NCBI RefSeq assembly: GCF_029945895.1
Contig: NZ_JAQSDL010000092.1
Span: 62,001 to 126,000, forward strand
Length of the DNA stretch: 64,000 nt
Source of the DNA: Polaromonas sp.
GTDB taxonomy: Bacteria > Pseudomonadota > Gammaproteobacteria > Burkholderiales > Burkholderiaceae_C
Reading direction: 5' to 3'
Part shown: in pieces, positions 29,474 to 37,830 of the stretch
Numbering within the stretch: the stretch's first letter is position 1
Layout of the letters: the number at the start of each line of letters is the position of its first letter
Notes under the pieces: model-generated
Told to the model about the DNA's origin: nothing
Database searches by the model: none
What the model saw: only the letters and a program-made list of their open reading frames with translations
Made by a program: the position numbers and the translations under genes

Positions 29474-30889
29474 TTACAGTGAGTAATACATGTCGAACTC
29501 GATCGGGTGCGTGGCCTGGCGCAAGCGCGTGACCTCACCCATCTTCAACTCGATGTAGGCGTCGATCATGCTGTCGGAAAACACGCCGCCCTTGGTCAGG
29601 AAGCTGCGGCCCACATCCAGTGCGTCCAGCGCCTGGTCCAGGCTGTGGCAAACGGTTGGAATTTTTGCATCTTCCTCGGGCGGCAGATGGTACAGGTCCT
29701 TGGTGGCGGCTTCGCCCGGATGGATCTTGTTTTCCACGCCGTCCAGGCCGGCCATCATCAGGGCCGAGAAACCGAGGTACGGGTTCATCAGTGGATCGGG
29801 GAAACGTGCCTCGATACGGCGGCCCTTGGGGTTGGCCACGTAGGGAATGCGGATCGAAGCCGAGCGGTTTTTCGCCGAGTAGGCCAGCTTGACCGGCGCC
29901 TCGTAACCAGGAACCAGGCGCTTGTAGCTGTTGGTGCCGGGGTTGGTGATGGCGTTCAGTGCGCGTGCGTGCTTGATGATGCCGCCTATGTAGTAAAGCG
30001 CGAAATCAGACAGGCCGGCGTAACCGTCGCCGGCAAACAGGTTCTTGCCGTCTTTCCAGATCGACTGGTGCACGTGCATGCCAGAGCCGTTGTCGCCCAC
30101 GATGGGCTTGGGCATGAAGGTGGCGGTTTTGCCGTAGGCATTGGCCACGTTCTGCACCACGTATTTGAGGATCTGCGTCCAGTCGGCGCGCTGGACCAGC
30201 GTGCTGAACTTGGTGCCGATTTCATTCTGGCCGGCGCCAGCCACTTCGTGGTGGAACACCTCAACGGGGATGCCCAGCGATTCGAGGATCAGGGACATCT
30301 CGGCGCGCATGTCCTGCGTGCTGTCGACCGGGGGCACGGGGAAGTAGCCGCCCTTGACGGTGGGACGGTGGCCGCGGTTGCCGCCTTCGAGCTTGGCGCC
30401 CGAATTCCAGGGGGCTTCGTATTCTTCGATCTTGAAGAAGGTGCCCGACATGTCGGTGTTCCAGCGCACGTCGTCGAAGATGAAAAATTCCGGCTCGGGA
30501 CCGAAATAGGCGGTGTCGCCCAGGCCGGAAGCCTTGAGGTAGGCCTCGGCGCGCTGTGCGATGGAGCGCGGGTCGCGGTCATAGGCCTTGCCGTCGCTGG
30601 GTTCGAGCACGTCGCAGCTCATGAACAGCGTGGTTTCTTCGAAGAACGGGTCGATGTTGGCCGTCTTCGGGTCAGGCATCAGCTGCATGTCGGAAGCTTC
30701 AATGCCTTTCCAGCCGGCAACAGAAGAGCCGTCAAAGGCATGGCCCGAAGTGAATTTGTCTTCGTCAAAGTGGGACACAGGCACGGTCACGTGCTGCTCT
30801 TTGCCCCGGGTGTCGGTAAAACGGAAGTCAACAAACTTGACTTCGTTTTCCTTGACCATTTTCATGACGTCTGCGACGGTCTTTGCCAT
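29474..30889 (-). CDS. glnA: Glutamine synthetase type I
   Basis: Makes glutamine from glutamate, ammonia and ATP; a cytosolic dodecamer. The 471-aa protein has [20 protein letters not shown], metal-site [22 protein letters not shown], the ATP loop [16 protein letters not shown] and RIEARFPDP. The adenylylation tyrosine is in [10 protein letters not shown], so GlnE control is expected. ATG 30889 has AGGAG 7-11 bases upstream. A sigma-54 promoter and NtrC-type sites lie upstream, giving nitrogen control through NtrBC. Confidence 0.98.
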   Translation of the reverse strand: MAKTVADVMKMVKENEVKFVDFRFTDTRGKEQHVTVPVSHFDEDKFTSGHAFDGSSVAGWKGIEASDMQLMPDPKTANIDPFFEETTLFMSCDVLEPSDGKAYDRDPRSIAQRAEAYLKASGLGDTAYFGPEPEFFIFDDVRWNTDMSGTFFKIEEYEAPWNSGAKLEGGNRGHRPTVKGGYFPVPPVDSTQDMRAEMSLILESLGIPVEVFHHEVAGAGQNEIGTKFSTLVQRADWTQILKYVVQNVANAYGKTATFMPKPIVGDNGSGMHVHQSIWKDGKNLFAGDGYAGLSDFALYYIGGIIKHARALNAITNPGTNSYKRLVPGYEAPVKLAYSAKNRSASIRIPYVANPKGRRIEARFPDPLMNPYLGFSALMMAGLDGVENKIHPGEAATKDLYHLPPEEDAKIPTVCHSLDQALDALDVGRSFLTKGGVFSDSMIDAYIELKMGEVTRLRQATHPIEFDMYYSL

Positions 30890-30942
30890 CAGAATCTCCT
30901 GTTGCTGGATGGTGGTTAAAAAATTGTTTCGGCGTGGTCGAA

Positions 30943-30959
30943 TGCACTTTTTGTGCCAA
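30943..30959 (-). promoter_or_regulatory. Sigma-54 promoter of glnA
   Basis: On the minus strand TTGGCAC-AAAAA-GTGCA matches the -24/-12 consensus (TGGCAC-N5-TTGC) with one mismatch and exact 12-base GG-to-GC spacing. Predicted transcription start is about 45 bases before the glnA ATG. Confidence 0.9.
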
Positions 30960-31076
30960 ACCTCCCTCGCGGGTGTTTGCCGGTGATTTAAAGCCAAGCC
31001 CCTGATTGTGCCGTCATCCGGCCTCTGTTTGGGGGCGGGCGGCCTGGCAAAGCCGCAAAAGCGGCGAGAAAATTAA

Positions 31077-31093
31077 CGCACCACGAAAGTGCA
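31077..31093 (-). promoter_or_regulatory. Weaker NtrC-type site upstream of glnA
   Basis: Minus-strand TGCACT-TTCGT-GGTGCG, one mismatch per half from the TGCACC-N5-GGTGCA dyad. Its centre is 27 bases from the stronger site. Confidence 0.6.
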
Positions 31094-31103
31094 AAAATAG
31101 ATC

Positions 31104-31120
31104 TGCACCTTATCGGTGCA
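31104..31120 (-). promoter_or_regulatory. NtrC-type site upstream of glnA
   Basis: Perfect dyad TGCACC-N5-GGTGCA, the known NtrC recognition pattern, about 150 bases upstream of the -24 element, right after the stop of the MoaB-like gene. Confidence 0.85.
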
Positions 31121-31125
31121 ATTTA

Positions 31126-31950
31126 TCACCGCACCAATTCAGGGCCCAACTTGGCATCAAAAGTGTGCAGCCCCGCCAGCAGCGCCGGGTAGGCCGCGTT
31201 GACAGCATCGGGGGCGCCCTTGACGCCCAGCTCGATATGCCGGCCGTACTCGGGGTGGTCCACGCTGGGCAGGCTGAACACCTTGACCCCGCTGTGGCGG
31301 GCCTCGATGTCGAGCATCAGAGGCGTCAACGCGGCTTCCATCGCCCCCATGACGATGACCGACTTTTCCGAATAAGCCAATTTTTGGTGCAAGCCCGCAT
31401 AGTGCGTGTCCAGCAGCCATTCGACCATGGGCCAGGCCATGACGGGAAACCCCGGCATGAAGTGAACGGCGCCCACCCCGGCTTGGACACTGAAACCCGG
31501 GATCTTGTTGTAGGGGTTGGGAATGATGGCGGCGCCGGCCGGAAACATGCCCATGTTCAGGCGGTGGATGTTGTCGTGCCGGTCCGGCTCATAGGGCACG
31601 CCCTGCTCCCTGGCGATGTCCTGCATGCGCTCCCGGATCAGGCGCTCGGCCTCGGGGTGAAGCGCCAGTTCCACGCCCAGCGCACGGGCGGCGCACTGGC
31701 GGGTATGGTCGTCCGGTGTGGCACCAATGCCGCCGGTGCAAAAGACCACATCACCCGAGGCCCGTGCGGCGGCAAAAGCGCGCGCCAGCGTGGCCGTGAT
31801 GCGTTCGGGGTCGTCGCCCACGTAATCGGCATAACTGAGCGGCAGGCCGCGTGCCGCCAGCAGTTCAATGACCTTGGGCAGGTGTTTGTCGGCGCGTTTG
31901 CCCGACAGGATTTCGTCGCCGACGATGATGAGTCCGAAGTGTGTGGTCAT
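31126..31950 (-). CDS. MoaB/CinA-type molybdopterin-binding domain protein
   Basis: A 274-aa protein with the MoCF_biosynth (MoaB/MogA/CinA N-terminal) fold: GLIIVGDEILSGKRADKHLP, then the signature VVFCTGGIGATPDDHTRQ and the NPYNKIPGFSVQAGVGAVHF region. It has the N-terminal CinA-like domain but not the C-terminal nicotinamide amidohydrolase domain. In such proteins the domain may act as an ADP-ribose or nucleotide pyrophosphatase rather than in molybdenum cofactor synthesis. ATG 31950; overlap of the reading with the EI24 end (31967) is avoided by this start. Confidence 0.85.
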   Translation of the reverse strand: MTTHFGLIIVGDEILSGKRADKHLPKVIELLAARGLPLSYADYVGDDPERITATLARAFAAARASGDVVFCTGGIGATPDDHTRQCAARALGVELALHPEAERLIRERMQDIAREQGVPYEPDRHDNIHRLNMGMFPAGAAIIPNPYNKIPGFSVQAGVGAVHFMPGFPVMAWPMVEWLLDTHYAGLHQKLAYSEKSVIVMGAMEAALTPLMLDIEARHSGVKVFSLPSVDHPEYGRHIELGVKGAPDAVNAAYPALLAGLHTFDAKLGPELVR

Positions 31951-31966
31951 GGCAGTAACAGGAAAA

Positions 31967-32893
31967 TCATGGCAGGGAGCCGGGCCGACCACCCGGTGCC
32001 CCCAGTGTCGGCGCAGGCCCCGTGGAGCCCTGGGGCAGAAGTTCGTCAGCTATCGTTTCAATAGCGTCCTGCGCAAGGGCGTCGGGGGCCAGGGCATTGT
32101 TCTGTTTGCGAAGCTGCTCCAGCGCCGCCAGGCAGTAGTGGGAAAACCAGAGGGACGAAAAGGCAAACACCAGGGTGTAGATCCAGATCGCCACCGGCAC
32201 AAGAATGGGCGCCATGGCGATGAACATCGCGCCTGAGGCCCAGATCAGGCTGGGCGCGGCGCCCAGGTAGCCGCTGAGCACGCCGATGCCCAGCAGGCTG
32301 CCGCGGTGGCGGCGAAACAATTCGCGCCGTTCTTCGGCGCTCGCATGGTCAACCAGCGCGTCGTAAGCCATCACGCGGTAGGTCAGCCAACCCCAGATCA
32401 GCGGCGGCAGGATCAGGATCAGCGGCGGGACCAGCCACAGCGGCATCGAGACGACCAGCGCGATGGCGGCCAGCAGGGTCGAGCTGAGCGACCAGAACAG
32501 GCTGGCGATGAGGGAACCGCCCTTCTTCCGCTCCAGCATCGGAAAACGGCGCTCGGCTACCAGCGCGACCATGGCCGGCGTCATCAGCAGCGCGACAAAC
32601 AGCAGCGCAGCAATCACGATCACCGGAATCGCCATGAAAAGCAGCAGCGCAGGTGCCAGCACCACCCGCAGGTTGCCCAGCCCCAGGCCCTCGAGCCAGC
32701 GCGCCATGGTGCTCAGCAGCTCATAACTTTCCAGGCCACTGCGCACGGCGGCCAGGGCGTCTTCCCAGAAGAAGTAGCCCAGCCCGAGCGAGATGACGAC
32801 CATGATGATCAGCGGCAAAAACGACAGCGCAATCACCCGCGGGTGCAGGCAGTACGCCACCGCGCGCCAGAAAGAGTCCAGGAGTTTGCTCAT
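31967..32893 (-). CDS. EI24 domain membrane protein
   Basis: A 308-aa inner-membrane protein of the EI24/CysZ-like family. About six hydrophobic segments: ALSFLPLIIMVVISLGLGYF, VLAPALLLFMAIPVIVIAAL, LLAAIALVVSMPLWLVPPLI, then APILVPVAIWIYTLVFAFSS. The family motif LIWGWLTYRVMAYDAL is present. CysZ members carry sulfate; this more distant group is uncharacterised. The last ~45 residues are not conserved in character and include LAQDAIETIADELLPQ, encoded antisense by a family 1 repeat (32049-32095). Lies 16 bases upstream of the MoaB-like gene. Confidence 0.87.
   Translation of the reverse strand: MSKLLDSFWRAVAYCLHPRVIALSFLPLIIMVVISLGLGYFFWEDALAAVRSGLESYELLSTMARWLEGLGLGNLRVVLAPALLLFMAIPVIVIAALLFVALLMTPAMVALVAERRFPMLERKKGGSLIASLFWSLSSTLLAAIALVVSMPLWLVPPLILILPPLIWGWLTYRVMAYDALVDHASAEERRELFRRHRGSLLGIGVLSGYLGAAPSLIWASGAMFIAMAPILVPVAIWIYTLVFAFSSLWFSHYCLAALEQLRKQNNALAPDALAQDAIETIADELLPQGSTGPAPTLGAPGGRPGSLP
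32049..32095 (+). repeat. Family 1 repeat in the 3' end of the EI24 gene
   Basis: GCTATCGTTTCAATAGC stem, then GTCCTGCGC, AAGGGCGTCGGGGGCC. It is antisense to the gene and codes part of its C-terminal tail, including an ATA isoleucine codon rare in this genome. Confidence 0.7.
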
Positions 32894-32904
32894 AACTTAG
32901 TGTA

Positions 32905-32991
32905 GCCCCCACGGTCGCTCACTGCGTGTAGCGCCCTGCCCACGAGGGGGCCGCTGCGCCTGCGGGCCGGCAAAGCCCGACCCGCGGCCCC
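32905..32991 (-). repeat. Family 2 repeat (long form), intergenic
   Basis: Inverted copy of the 26009 element: GGCCCCCTCGTGGGCAGGGC and end ...CGTGGGGGC read on the minus strand. It begins 12 bases upstream of the EI24 start, between it and the desaturase gene. Confidence 0.8.
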
Positions 32992-33026
32992 TGCTTGAAT
33001 GAAGACGAAGATGCACCCCGCCAGGT

Positions 33027-33995
33027 TCAGGCCTTGTTAAACAGGCGTTTCAGCCCCAGCCACTGCTGCGACCAGAAACCGCGGCCGTAGTCGCGCGACT
33101 GCTCGACCTGGTCGCGTATGCCGGTCGGCTCGTAACGCCCCTCGAAGTTGGCGGTGCCGAAAAACAGGTCCCACCAGGGCAGCAACACCCCGAAGTTGTG
33201 GCCCCTGGCGGTGTTGTTGCCCGCCGGCTCATGGCCGGTGCCTATGCTGTGGTGCATCCGGTGAAAACGCGGGCTGACCCAGAGGCGCTCGCCCACTCGC
33301 CCGAACCACAGCCGCACATTGGCATGCTGCAGGCTTTCGCTGAGCTGGGTCAGCGCCACGATGGCGATGAACTGGCCGGGCGCCACACCGATCAGCTGCG
33401 CGGCCAGCACCAGCAGGCAGTCGACCGCGATGTCGTCGAGCAAGTGGTTGCGGTTGTCGCTCCACATCGTCATCTGGCGCTGGGCATGGTGCAGCGAATG
33501 CAGGCGCCACCAGATATCGAGTTGATGCTGGCCGCGGTGAATCCAGTAGCCCAGGAAGTCAAACGCCACCAGGTAGATCAGGAAGCTTGCCACCGCGCCG
33601 TCGGTCACGCCGGGCCAGAGCTGGTCGAGGTGAAAAGTGCCGTAACCGGCGGTGCGCAGGACACCAAACAGCTCGTCAAAAACCGGCTCCAGCGTGAGGA
33701 ACAGCGCAATGCGAAACAGGCCGAGACGGTGGATCAGGGTGTACAGGATATCGGTGCGCACGGTGGCGCGGTCCTGCACCGGCTCCACCGGCCGCCAGCG
33801 CTGCAGCGGGCCGAACACCAACAGCAACACCAGGATCTGAAGGACGCCGACCATGAACCAGGCCGTTCCCAGAAAGGCGTCCTCCAGAAAGTTGGCCAGG
33901 CCCAGCGCAAAGAGGGCCGGCTGCACCACAGTTTCGAACAGCCATTGCTGCACGGCAGAAAAGGCGTTGCTCACCGGGTCGATCAAGCTGTCCAT
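33027..33995 (-). CDS. Sterol desaturase / fatty acid hydroxylase family protein
   Basis: A 322-aa membrane di-iron enzyme. The three histidine clusters are present: HRGQHQLDIWWRLHSLHH (HxxxH then HxxHH), and FHRMHHSIGTGHEPAGN later, with membrane helices at ~residues 20-40, 48-68, 95-115 and 130-150. Such enzymes hydroxylate or desaturate lipids; substrate not evident. Start at 33995 is 4 bases after the stop of the deacetylase gene. It is the last gene of an operon with that deacetylase and the YVTN-type propeller protein. Confidence 0.9.
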   Translation of the reverse strand: MDSLIDPVSNAFSAVQQWLFETVVQPALFALGLANFLEDAFLGTAWFMVGVLQILVLLLVFGPLQRWRPVEPVQDRATVRTDILYTLIHRLGLFRIALFLTLEPVFDELFGVLRTAGYGTFHLDQLWPGVTDGAVASFLIYLVAFDFLGYWIHRGQHQLDIWWRLHSLHHAQRQMTMWSDNRNHLLDDIAVDCLLVLAAQLIGVAPGQFIAIVALTQLSESLQHANVRLWFGRVGERLWVSPRFHRMHHSIGTGHEPAGNNTARGHNFGVLLPWWDLFFGTANFEGRYEPTGIRDQVEQSRDYGRGFWSQQWLGLKRLFNKA

Positions 33996-33999
33996 GGTG

Positions 34000-34836
34000 C
34001 TATTTTGCCGCGGGGGGCGCCGTGACGGGCCCGCTGCGTCCGACCCAGGCCTGGTAGCGCGGGTGCTCGCGCAGCGTCGCAAAACAGAAGCCGCGCTCCT
34101 TCAGCCCGACGATCAGCGGCTCCAGCACCGCGGGCGCCCAGGGGTCCTGGCGCGACCAGATGCCCAGGTGCGCCAGCAAAATGTCGCCGGGCCGGATGTC
34201 CCGCAGCGCCTTTTTCAGCAGCAGCTCGTTGGGATAGGTGCCGCTGGGCAATTCGTCGCCCAGAAAGCCGGCGGGCGACCAGCCCACATGTTCGTAGCCG
34301 CAGGCTTTGGCCGCCGCCAGCAAGGCCGGCGAGGTCTTGCCGCCCGGTGCCCGGAACAGTGGCAGCGGCTTCTTGCCGGTGATGGTTTCCAACCTCGCGC
34401 TGGCACGACCGATCTCTTCGCAATACTGCGCGGCCGTCCAGGTGGCTTCCCGGCCCTCGGACGGGCCGGCCGAGGGCTTGATCCTGAACTGCACCGGCCC
34501 GCCCGCCGCCGGCCGCACGTCGGCGCGCCAGTAGCTGTGGTCCCAGGTGTGGGAGGCAAACTCATGGCCCTCGGCGGCGCGGGCCTTCCACCAGGGCGCC
34601 CAGGCTGCACCCAGGCTGCCGTCGCCGGTTTTTGTCCGCTCGTTGGCAGCAAAAAAGGTGACCTTGACCTGGTGTTTGGCGAGAATGTCCGCGATCAGCG
34701 GCGCCACTTCCATGTGGCCGGTGTCCAGCGTCAGGTACACCGGCTTGCCGGGTTTGCCTTGAGCATCAAAACAGCCGCCAGCCCATGCCGGACGTGCGCC
34801 AGCAGCTATGAAAAACATAGCAACCAGAAACGCCAC
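34000..34836 (-). CDS. Polysaccharide deacetylase, secreted (start uncertain)
   Basis: NodB-fold carbohydrate esterase. Motifs: VYLTLDTGHMEVA (motif 1), ASHTWDHSYWRADV (SHxxxH), PLFRAPGGKTSP (RxPxG), LLAHLGIW (motif 5). In motif 1 the usual TFDDG is TLDTG, so the second Asp, normally a metal ligand, is Thr. The signal peptide VAMFFIAAGARPAWAGG is encoded by a family 1 repeat. No good ATG/RBS precedes it; GTG 34836 or ATG 34818 are candidates. An open frame extends upstream through a family 2 repeat but looks non-coding. Substrate could be peptidoglycan or exopolysaccharide. Confidence 0.8.
   Translation of the reverse strand: MAFLVAMFFIAAGARPAWAGGCFDAQGKPGKPVYLTLDTGHMEVAPLIADILAKHQVKVTFFAANERTKTGDGSLGAAWAPWWKARAAEGHEFASHTWDHSYWRADVRPAAGGPVQFRIKPSAGPSEGREATWTAAQYCEEIGRASARLETITGKKPLPLFRAPGGKTSPALLAAAKACGYEHVGWSPAGFLGDELPSGTYPNELLLKKALRDIRPGDILLAHLGIWSRQDPWAPAVLEPLIVGLKERGFCFATLREHPRYQAWVGRSGPVTAPPAAK
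34765..34821 (-). repeat. Family 1 repeat encoding the deacetylase signal peptide
   Basis: On the minus strand GCTATGTTTTTCATAGC, TGCTGGCGCA and ATGGGCTGGCGGC reproduce the whole family 1 layout. It is read as AMFFIAAGARPAWAGGCF, i.e. the hydrophobic core, cleavage region and first mature residues. Confidence 0.75.
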
Positions 34837-34884
34837 AAGAGACCGAACCGTGTTGGGCGCCCCAGGGAGGTATTCAGACCAGCC

Positions 34885-34973
34885 GGGGCCGCGGGTCCGG
34901 CTTTGCCGGCCCGCAGGCGCAGCGCCCCCCTCGGGAGGCAGGGTGCTACACGAAGTGAGCAACCGTGGGGGCC
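34885..34973 (+). repeat. Family 2 repeat (long form), intergenic
   Basis: Matches the 26009 copy nearly throughout: GGGGCCGCGGGTCCGGCTTT, GCCGGCCCGCAGGCGCAGCG, CACGAAGTGAGCAACCGTGG. It ends at the stop of the beta-propeller gene, between it and the deacetylase gene of the same operon. Confidence 0.85.
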
Positions 34974-36001
34974 TATCTAGGGGCGTGGTCAAGTGTCCAG
35001 ACACCATGAGGGCTCTTTCCAACATCGACCTGGCGCACCACCTTGCGGCTGGCCATGTCGATCACCGTGAGTTTGCGCGCCCAGCGCGAGGTGACGTAGA
35101 TGAATTTTCCGTCGCGCGAGACATCCATGCAGTCGGGCCCGCCGGGTGCCGGGTAAACGTCCACCACCGCCATGGTCTGCAGGTCGATCTTGCTGATGGA
35201 GTTGCCCACCCGGTTGCTGACCAGCACATGGCGACCGTCGCCCAGCGCGCGAAAGGCGTGGGCGCCAGCGCCGGTCTTGATGAGGCGGGTGCGCTGCGGC
35301 TGCATGCCGCTCACGTCGTAGACCTCGACCGAGTCGCTGCCGGTCAGCGCGACCAGCAGGAATTTGTTGTCGGCCGTGCCGAACACGTCGGCAGGCGTCA
35401 GCCCCGTCGGCGTGCGCCACTTGATGGTCTGGGTGGCCAGATCAATCGCGACCAGTTCGTCGCTGTCCTGCATCGAGGAATACACGGTGGTGCTCTTGCT
35501 GTCTATCCACAAATGGCTGGGCGTCCGGCCAGTGGGGACGCGTTTTGCCAGCGTGACATCGGCGCCGTCCCAGCGGTAGATGTCGATGTGGTTGAGGCGG
35601 TTGGCCGCCGTGACAAACCACTTCATGTCGGGCGAGAAGCGCAGGTGGTAGGGGTCGATGATGCCGCGCACCACACGCTGGACTTCGGCGGTCCGGGGGT
35701 CGATGAAGGTCAGCGTGTCGGACAGCGCGTTGGCCACAATCACCGATTTTTCGTCAGGGGTGAGGTACAGATGGTGCGGCTGCTTGCCGGTGGGGATGCG
35801 CCGGGTTTCCGTCCAGTCGGCCGGATTGATCACGCTCACGCTGTCGCTGAGCGAATTGAGCACCAGCAGGGGCATGGTCGAGGTCGGCGTTGAAGGCGGG
35901 CTCGGGGTCTGGGCCAGGACAGCGGCACCGGCCAGGCAGGTGCCCAGCACGGCGGCAAACAAACGGAAGGGGAAATTCACGCAGCGACTTTCTTCGGACA
36001 A
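34973..36001 (-). CDS. Secreted YVTN-type beta-propeller protein
   Basis: A 342-aa exported protein with signal peptide (LFAAVLGTCLAGAAVLAQ) and a seven-bladed propeller built from ~40-residue repeats: e.g. SDSVSVINPADWTETRRIPT, SDTLTFIDPRTAEVQRV, GNSISKIDLQTMAVVDVYPA, RKLTVIDMASRKVVRQVDVG. These are YVTN/YncE-like repeats, found in nitrite-reductase-like and surface proteins. No heme motif (CxxCH) is present. First gene of a probable operon with the deacetylase and desaturase. Role unknown. Confidence 0.87.
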   Translation of the reverse strand: MSEESRCVNFPFRLFAAVLGTCLAGAAVLAQTPSPPSTPTSTMPLLVLNSLSDSVSVINPADWTETRRIPTGKQPHHLYLTPDEKSVIVANALSDTLTFIDPRTAEVQRVVRGIIDPYHLRFSPDMKWFVTAANRLNHIDIYRWDGADVTLAKRVPTGRTPSHLWIDSKSTTVYSSMQDSDELVAIDLATQTIKWRTPTGLTPADVFGTADNKFLLVALTGSDSVEVYDVSGMQPQRTRLIKTGAGAHAFRALGDGRHVLVSNRVGNSISKIDLQTMAVVDVYPAPGGPDCMDVSRDGKFIYVTSRWARKLTVIDMASRKVVRQVDVGKSPHGVWTLDHAPR

Positions 36002-36074
36002 GCGGCAAGTTTACCGGCAGGCCTTTATCAACGCGCCAGGAGCCCCGCCCGCTTACATCCCTTACGATCAGGCA

Positions 36075-36854
36075 ATGAATTTTGTCGAGATTGCCGGCAC
36101 CCGGCTTGAAGTGCAATCCATCGCCGGTCCGGCCGGCCTGGCGCCTCTTGTTTTCCTGCACGAAGGCCTGGGTTCGGTCAGCCTGTGGACCCAGCGCGGC
36201 CGCAACTGGCCGCAAGCCGTCTGCCAGGCCACAGGCCGGGCCGGCCTGGTGTATTCGCGGCGCGGTTATGGCCAGTCCGACCCGGTGCCCGAGGTGCGCG
36301 GCGCCGGCCGGCTGGCGCCCGACTACATGCACCGCGAAGCCTGGGAGGTGTTGCCGGCCCTGCTGGCCAGCCAGCGCATCGACCACCCGGTGCTGCTGGG
36401 CCATTCGGACGGCGCGAGCATCGCCCTGCTCCATGCGAGCCGGCACCCGGCGAGTGCCGTCATCGCCATGGCGCCACACCTGATGGTCGAAGACATCGCC
36501 GTGCAGGCGATTGGCGAAGCAACAGCGGCCTTTGAGTCGGGAGGATTGCGGGAAAAACTGGCCCGCCACCATGCCGATGTGGAGAGCGCTTTCTGGCAAT
36601 GGAACGACGTCTGGCTGTCGCCCGGCTTTCGCAGTTTTGATATCCGGCCCGACTGCCGGCGCATCAGCGCACCGCTGCTGGCCATCCAGGGGCTGGGCGA
36701 CGAATACGGCAGCATGGCGCAACTCGACGAACTGGCCCTGGCCGCGCCGCAGACCGTGCAACTGCGGCTGCCCGATTGCGGGCATTCGCCACAACGGGAT
36801 CAGCCCGACCGCACGCTGGAAGCGGTGGCCGCCTTCCTGCGGCTGTTGCCGTGA
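36075..36854 (+). CDS. Alpha/beta hydrolase
   Basis: A 259-aa alpha/beta hydrolase: VFLHEGLGSVSLW (oxyanion loop with HEG), VYSRRGYGQSDP, nucleophile LLGHSDGASIALL (GHSDG), catalytic acid in AIQGLGDEYGS and His in LPDCGHSPQRDQP. The HEGLGS and GHSDGAS variants are typical of a group that includes putative enol-lactone or aryl esterases. ATG 36075; an open frame upstream (to 35658) overlaps the propeller gene on the other strand and is not real. Ends 2 bases before a family 1 repeat. Confidence 0.87.
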   Translation: MNFVEIAGTRLEVQSIAGPAGLAPLVFLHEGLGSVSLWTQRGRNWPQAVCQATGRAGLVYSRRGYGQSDPVPEVRGAGRLAPDYMHREAWEVLPALLASQRIDHPVLLGHSDGASIALLHASRHPASAVIAMAPHLMVEDIAVQAIGEATAAFESGGLREKLARHHADVESAFWQWNDVWLSPGFRSFDIRPDCRRISAPLLAIQGLGDEYGSMAQLDELALAAPQTVQLRLPDCGHSPQRDQPDRTLEAVAAFLRLLP

Positions 36855-36855
36855 T

Positions 36856-36914
36856 GCTATTGATTCAGTAGCTGTCTGCGCCCGCTGCATAAGGGTCGGA
36901 GGCAGTTTTTATCA
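36856..36914 (+). repeat. Family 1 repeat, intergenic
   Basis: GCTATTGATTCAGTAGC stem, TGTCTGCGCCCG, ATAAGGGTCGGAGGC: nearly complete. It sits between the hydrolase and the convergent pseudouridine synthase. Confidence 0.8.
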
Positions 36915-36937
36915 TCAACCTCAGGGGTTGGCGGCAC

Positions 36938-37678
36938 TCAGCCAGCAATGCTGGCCAGGTCCTGCGCCGTCAGCCAGCGCCACTGGCCGGGCTGGAGGTC
37001 GGCCGGCAGGTCCAGCGAACCGATGCGGGAGCGGTGCAGGCCCGCCACGTCTTCCACCCGGTTGCCCACCGCCGCAATCATGCGTTTGACCTGGTGGTAC
37101 TTGCCTTCGGTGAGCGTCAGGCGCAAGGTCTGCTCGCCGGTTTTTTCGCAGGCGGCAGCGCGCACCGCTTTGGGGTCGTCGTCCAGCACCACACCCGCCA
37201 GCAGCTTCTCGACCTGTTGGTCGTCCACCGGGTGTTTGGCGGTGACCTCGTACACCTTGGGCACATGGTGTTTGGGTGAACTCATGCGGTGGATGAACTT
37301 GCCGTCGTCCGACAGCAGCAGCAGGCCGGTGGTGTCCTGGTCCAGCCGCCCGACGGCCTGCACACCAGCGGCCGCGCCGCCGCCGCGCTGGCGGATCGGC
37401 GCCGGCAGCAGGGTGTAAATGCTCGGGTAGGTGCTGGGTTTTTGCGAACACTCGTAGCCGGCCGGCTTGTGCAGCATCAGGTAGGCCTTCTCGTGGTATT
37501 CCCAGTCCACACCCTGGACCGTGAACTGCAGGCCATCCGCTACAAAATCCATAGCTGGTTCCGTACAGGGGACGCCGGCTACGGCCACAAAACCCTGTTG
37601 AATCAGGCCGGCGCAGACGCGCCGCGTGCCAAACCCCTGGGAGAAAAGAATGTTCTGCAATTGCATGTTTTTTGCCAT
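36938..37678 (-). CDS. rsuA: 16S rRNA pseudouridine synthase (RsuA family)
   Basis: Isomerises a specific uridine in rRNA. The 246-aa protein has a short S4-like RNA-binding N-terminus (LQNILFSQGFGTRRVCAGLI), the catalytic motif AVGRLDQDTTGLLLLSDDG with the essential Asp in RLDQDT, and the C-terminal LTEGKYHQVKRMIAAVGNRV. Length and the KPAGYECSQKP pattern fit RsuA (U516 of 16S rRNA) better than RluB/E/F, but the site is inferred. Residues about 42-47 (AMDFVA) coincide with a stem matching family 1 repeats. Confidence 0.88.
   Translation of the reverse strand: MAKNMQLQNILFSQGFGTRRVCAGLIQQGFVAVAGVPCTEPAMDFVADGLQFTVQGVDWEYHEKAYLMLHKPAGYECSQKPSTYPSIYTLLPAPIRQRGGGAAAGVQAVGRLDQDTTGLLLLSDDGKFIHRMSSPKHHVPKVYEVTAKHPVDDQQVEKLLAGVVLDDDPKAVRAAACEKTGEQTLRLTLTEGKYHQVKRMIAAVGNRVEDVAGLHRSRIGSLDLPADLQPGQWRWLTAQDLASIAG
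37539..37555 (-). repeat. Possible family 1 stem inside rsuA
   Basis: GCTATGGATTTTGTAGC on the minus strand; the GATTTTGTAGCGG part is the same as in the copy at 2444. The rest of the element is not evident, so this could be a fragment or chance. Confidence 0.3.
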
Positions 37679-37830
37679 GCGCCTATTGTCGCCGGGCCGG
37701 ACAGGGTGCTGACCTACCGCGCGACAGCCCGTCGGCTTTCAGCGGTGGCCCGGTCATCTGGATAAGCTTTTCCCGATCGACGCCACCGAGACTGGCGCGA
37801 CTTTTCCGCCAGCCCCATTTCACCACCGCC

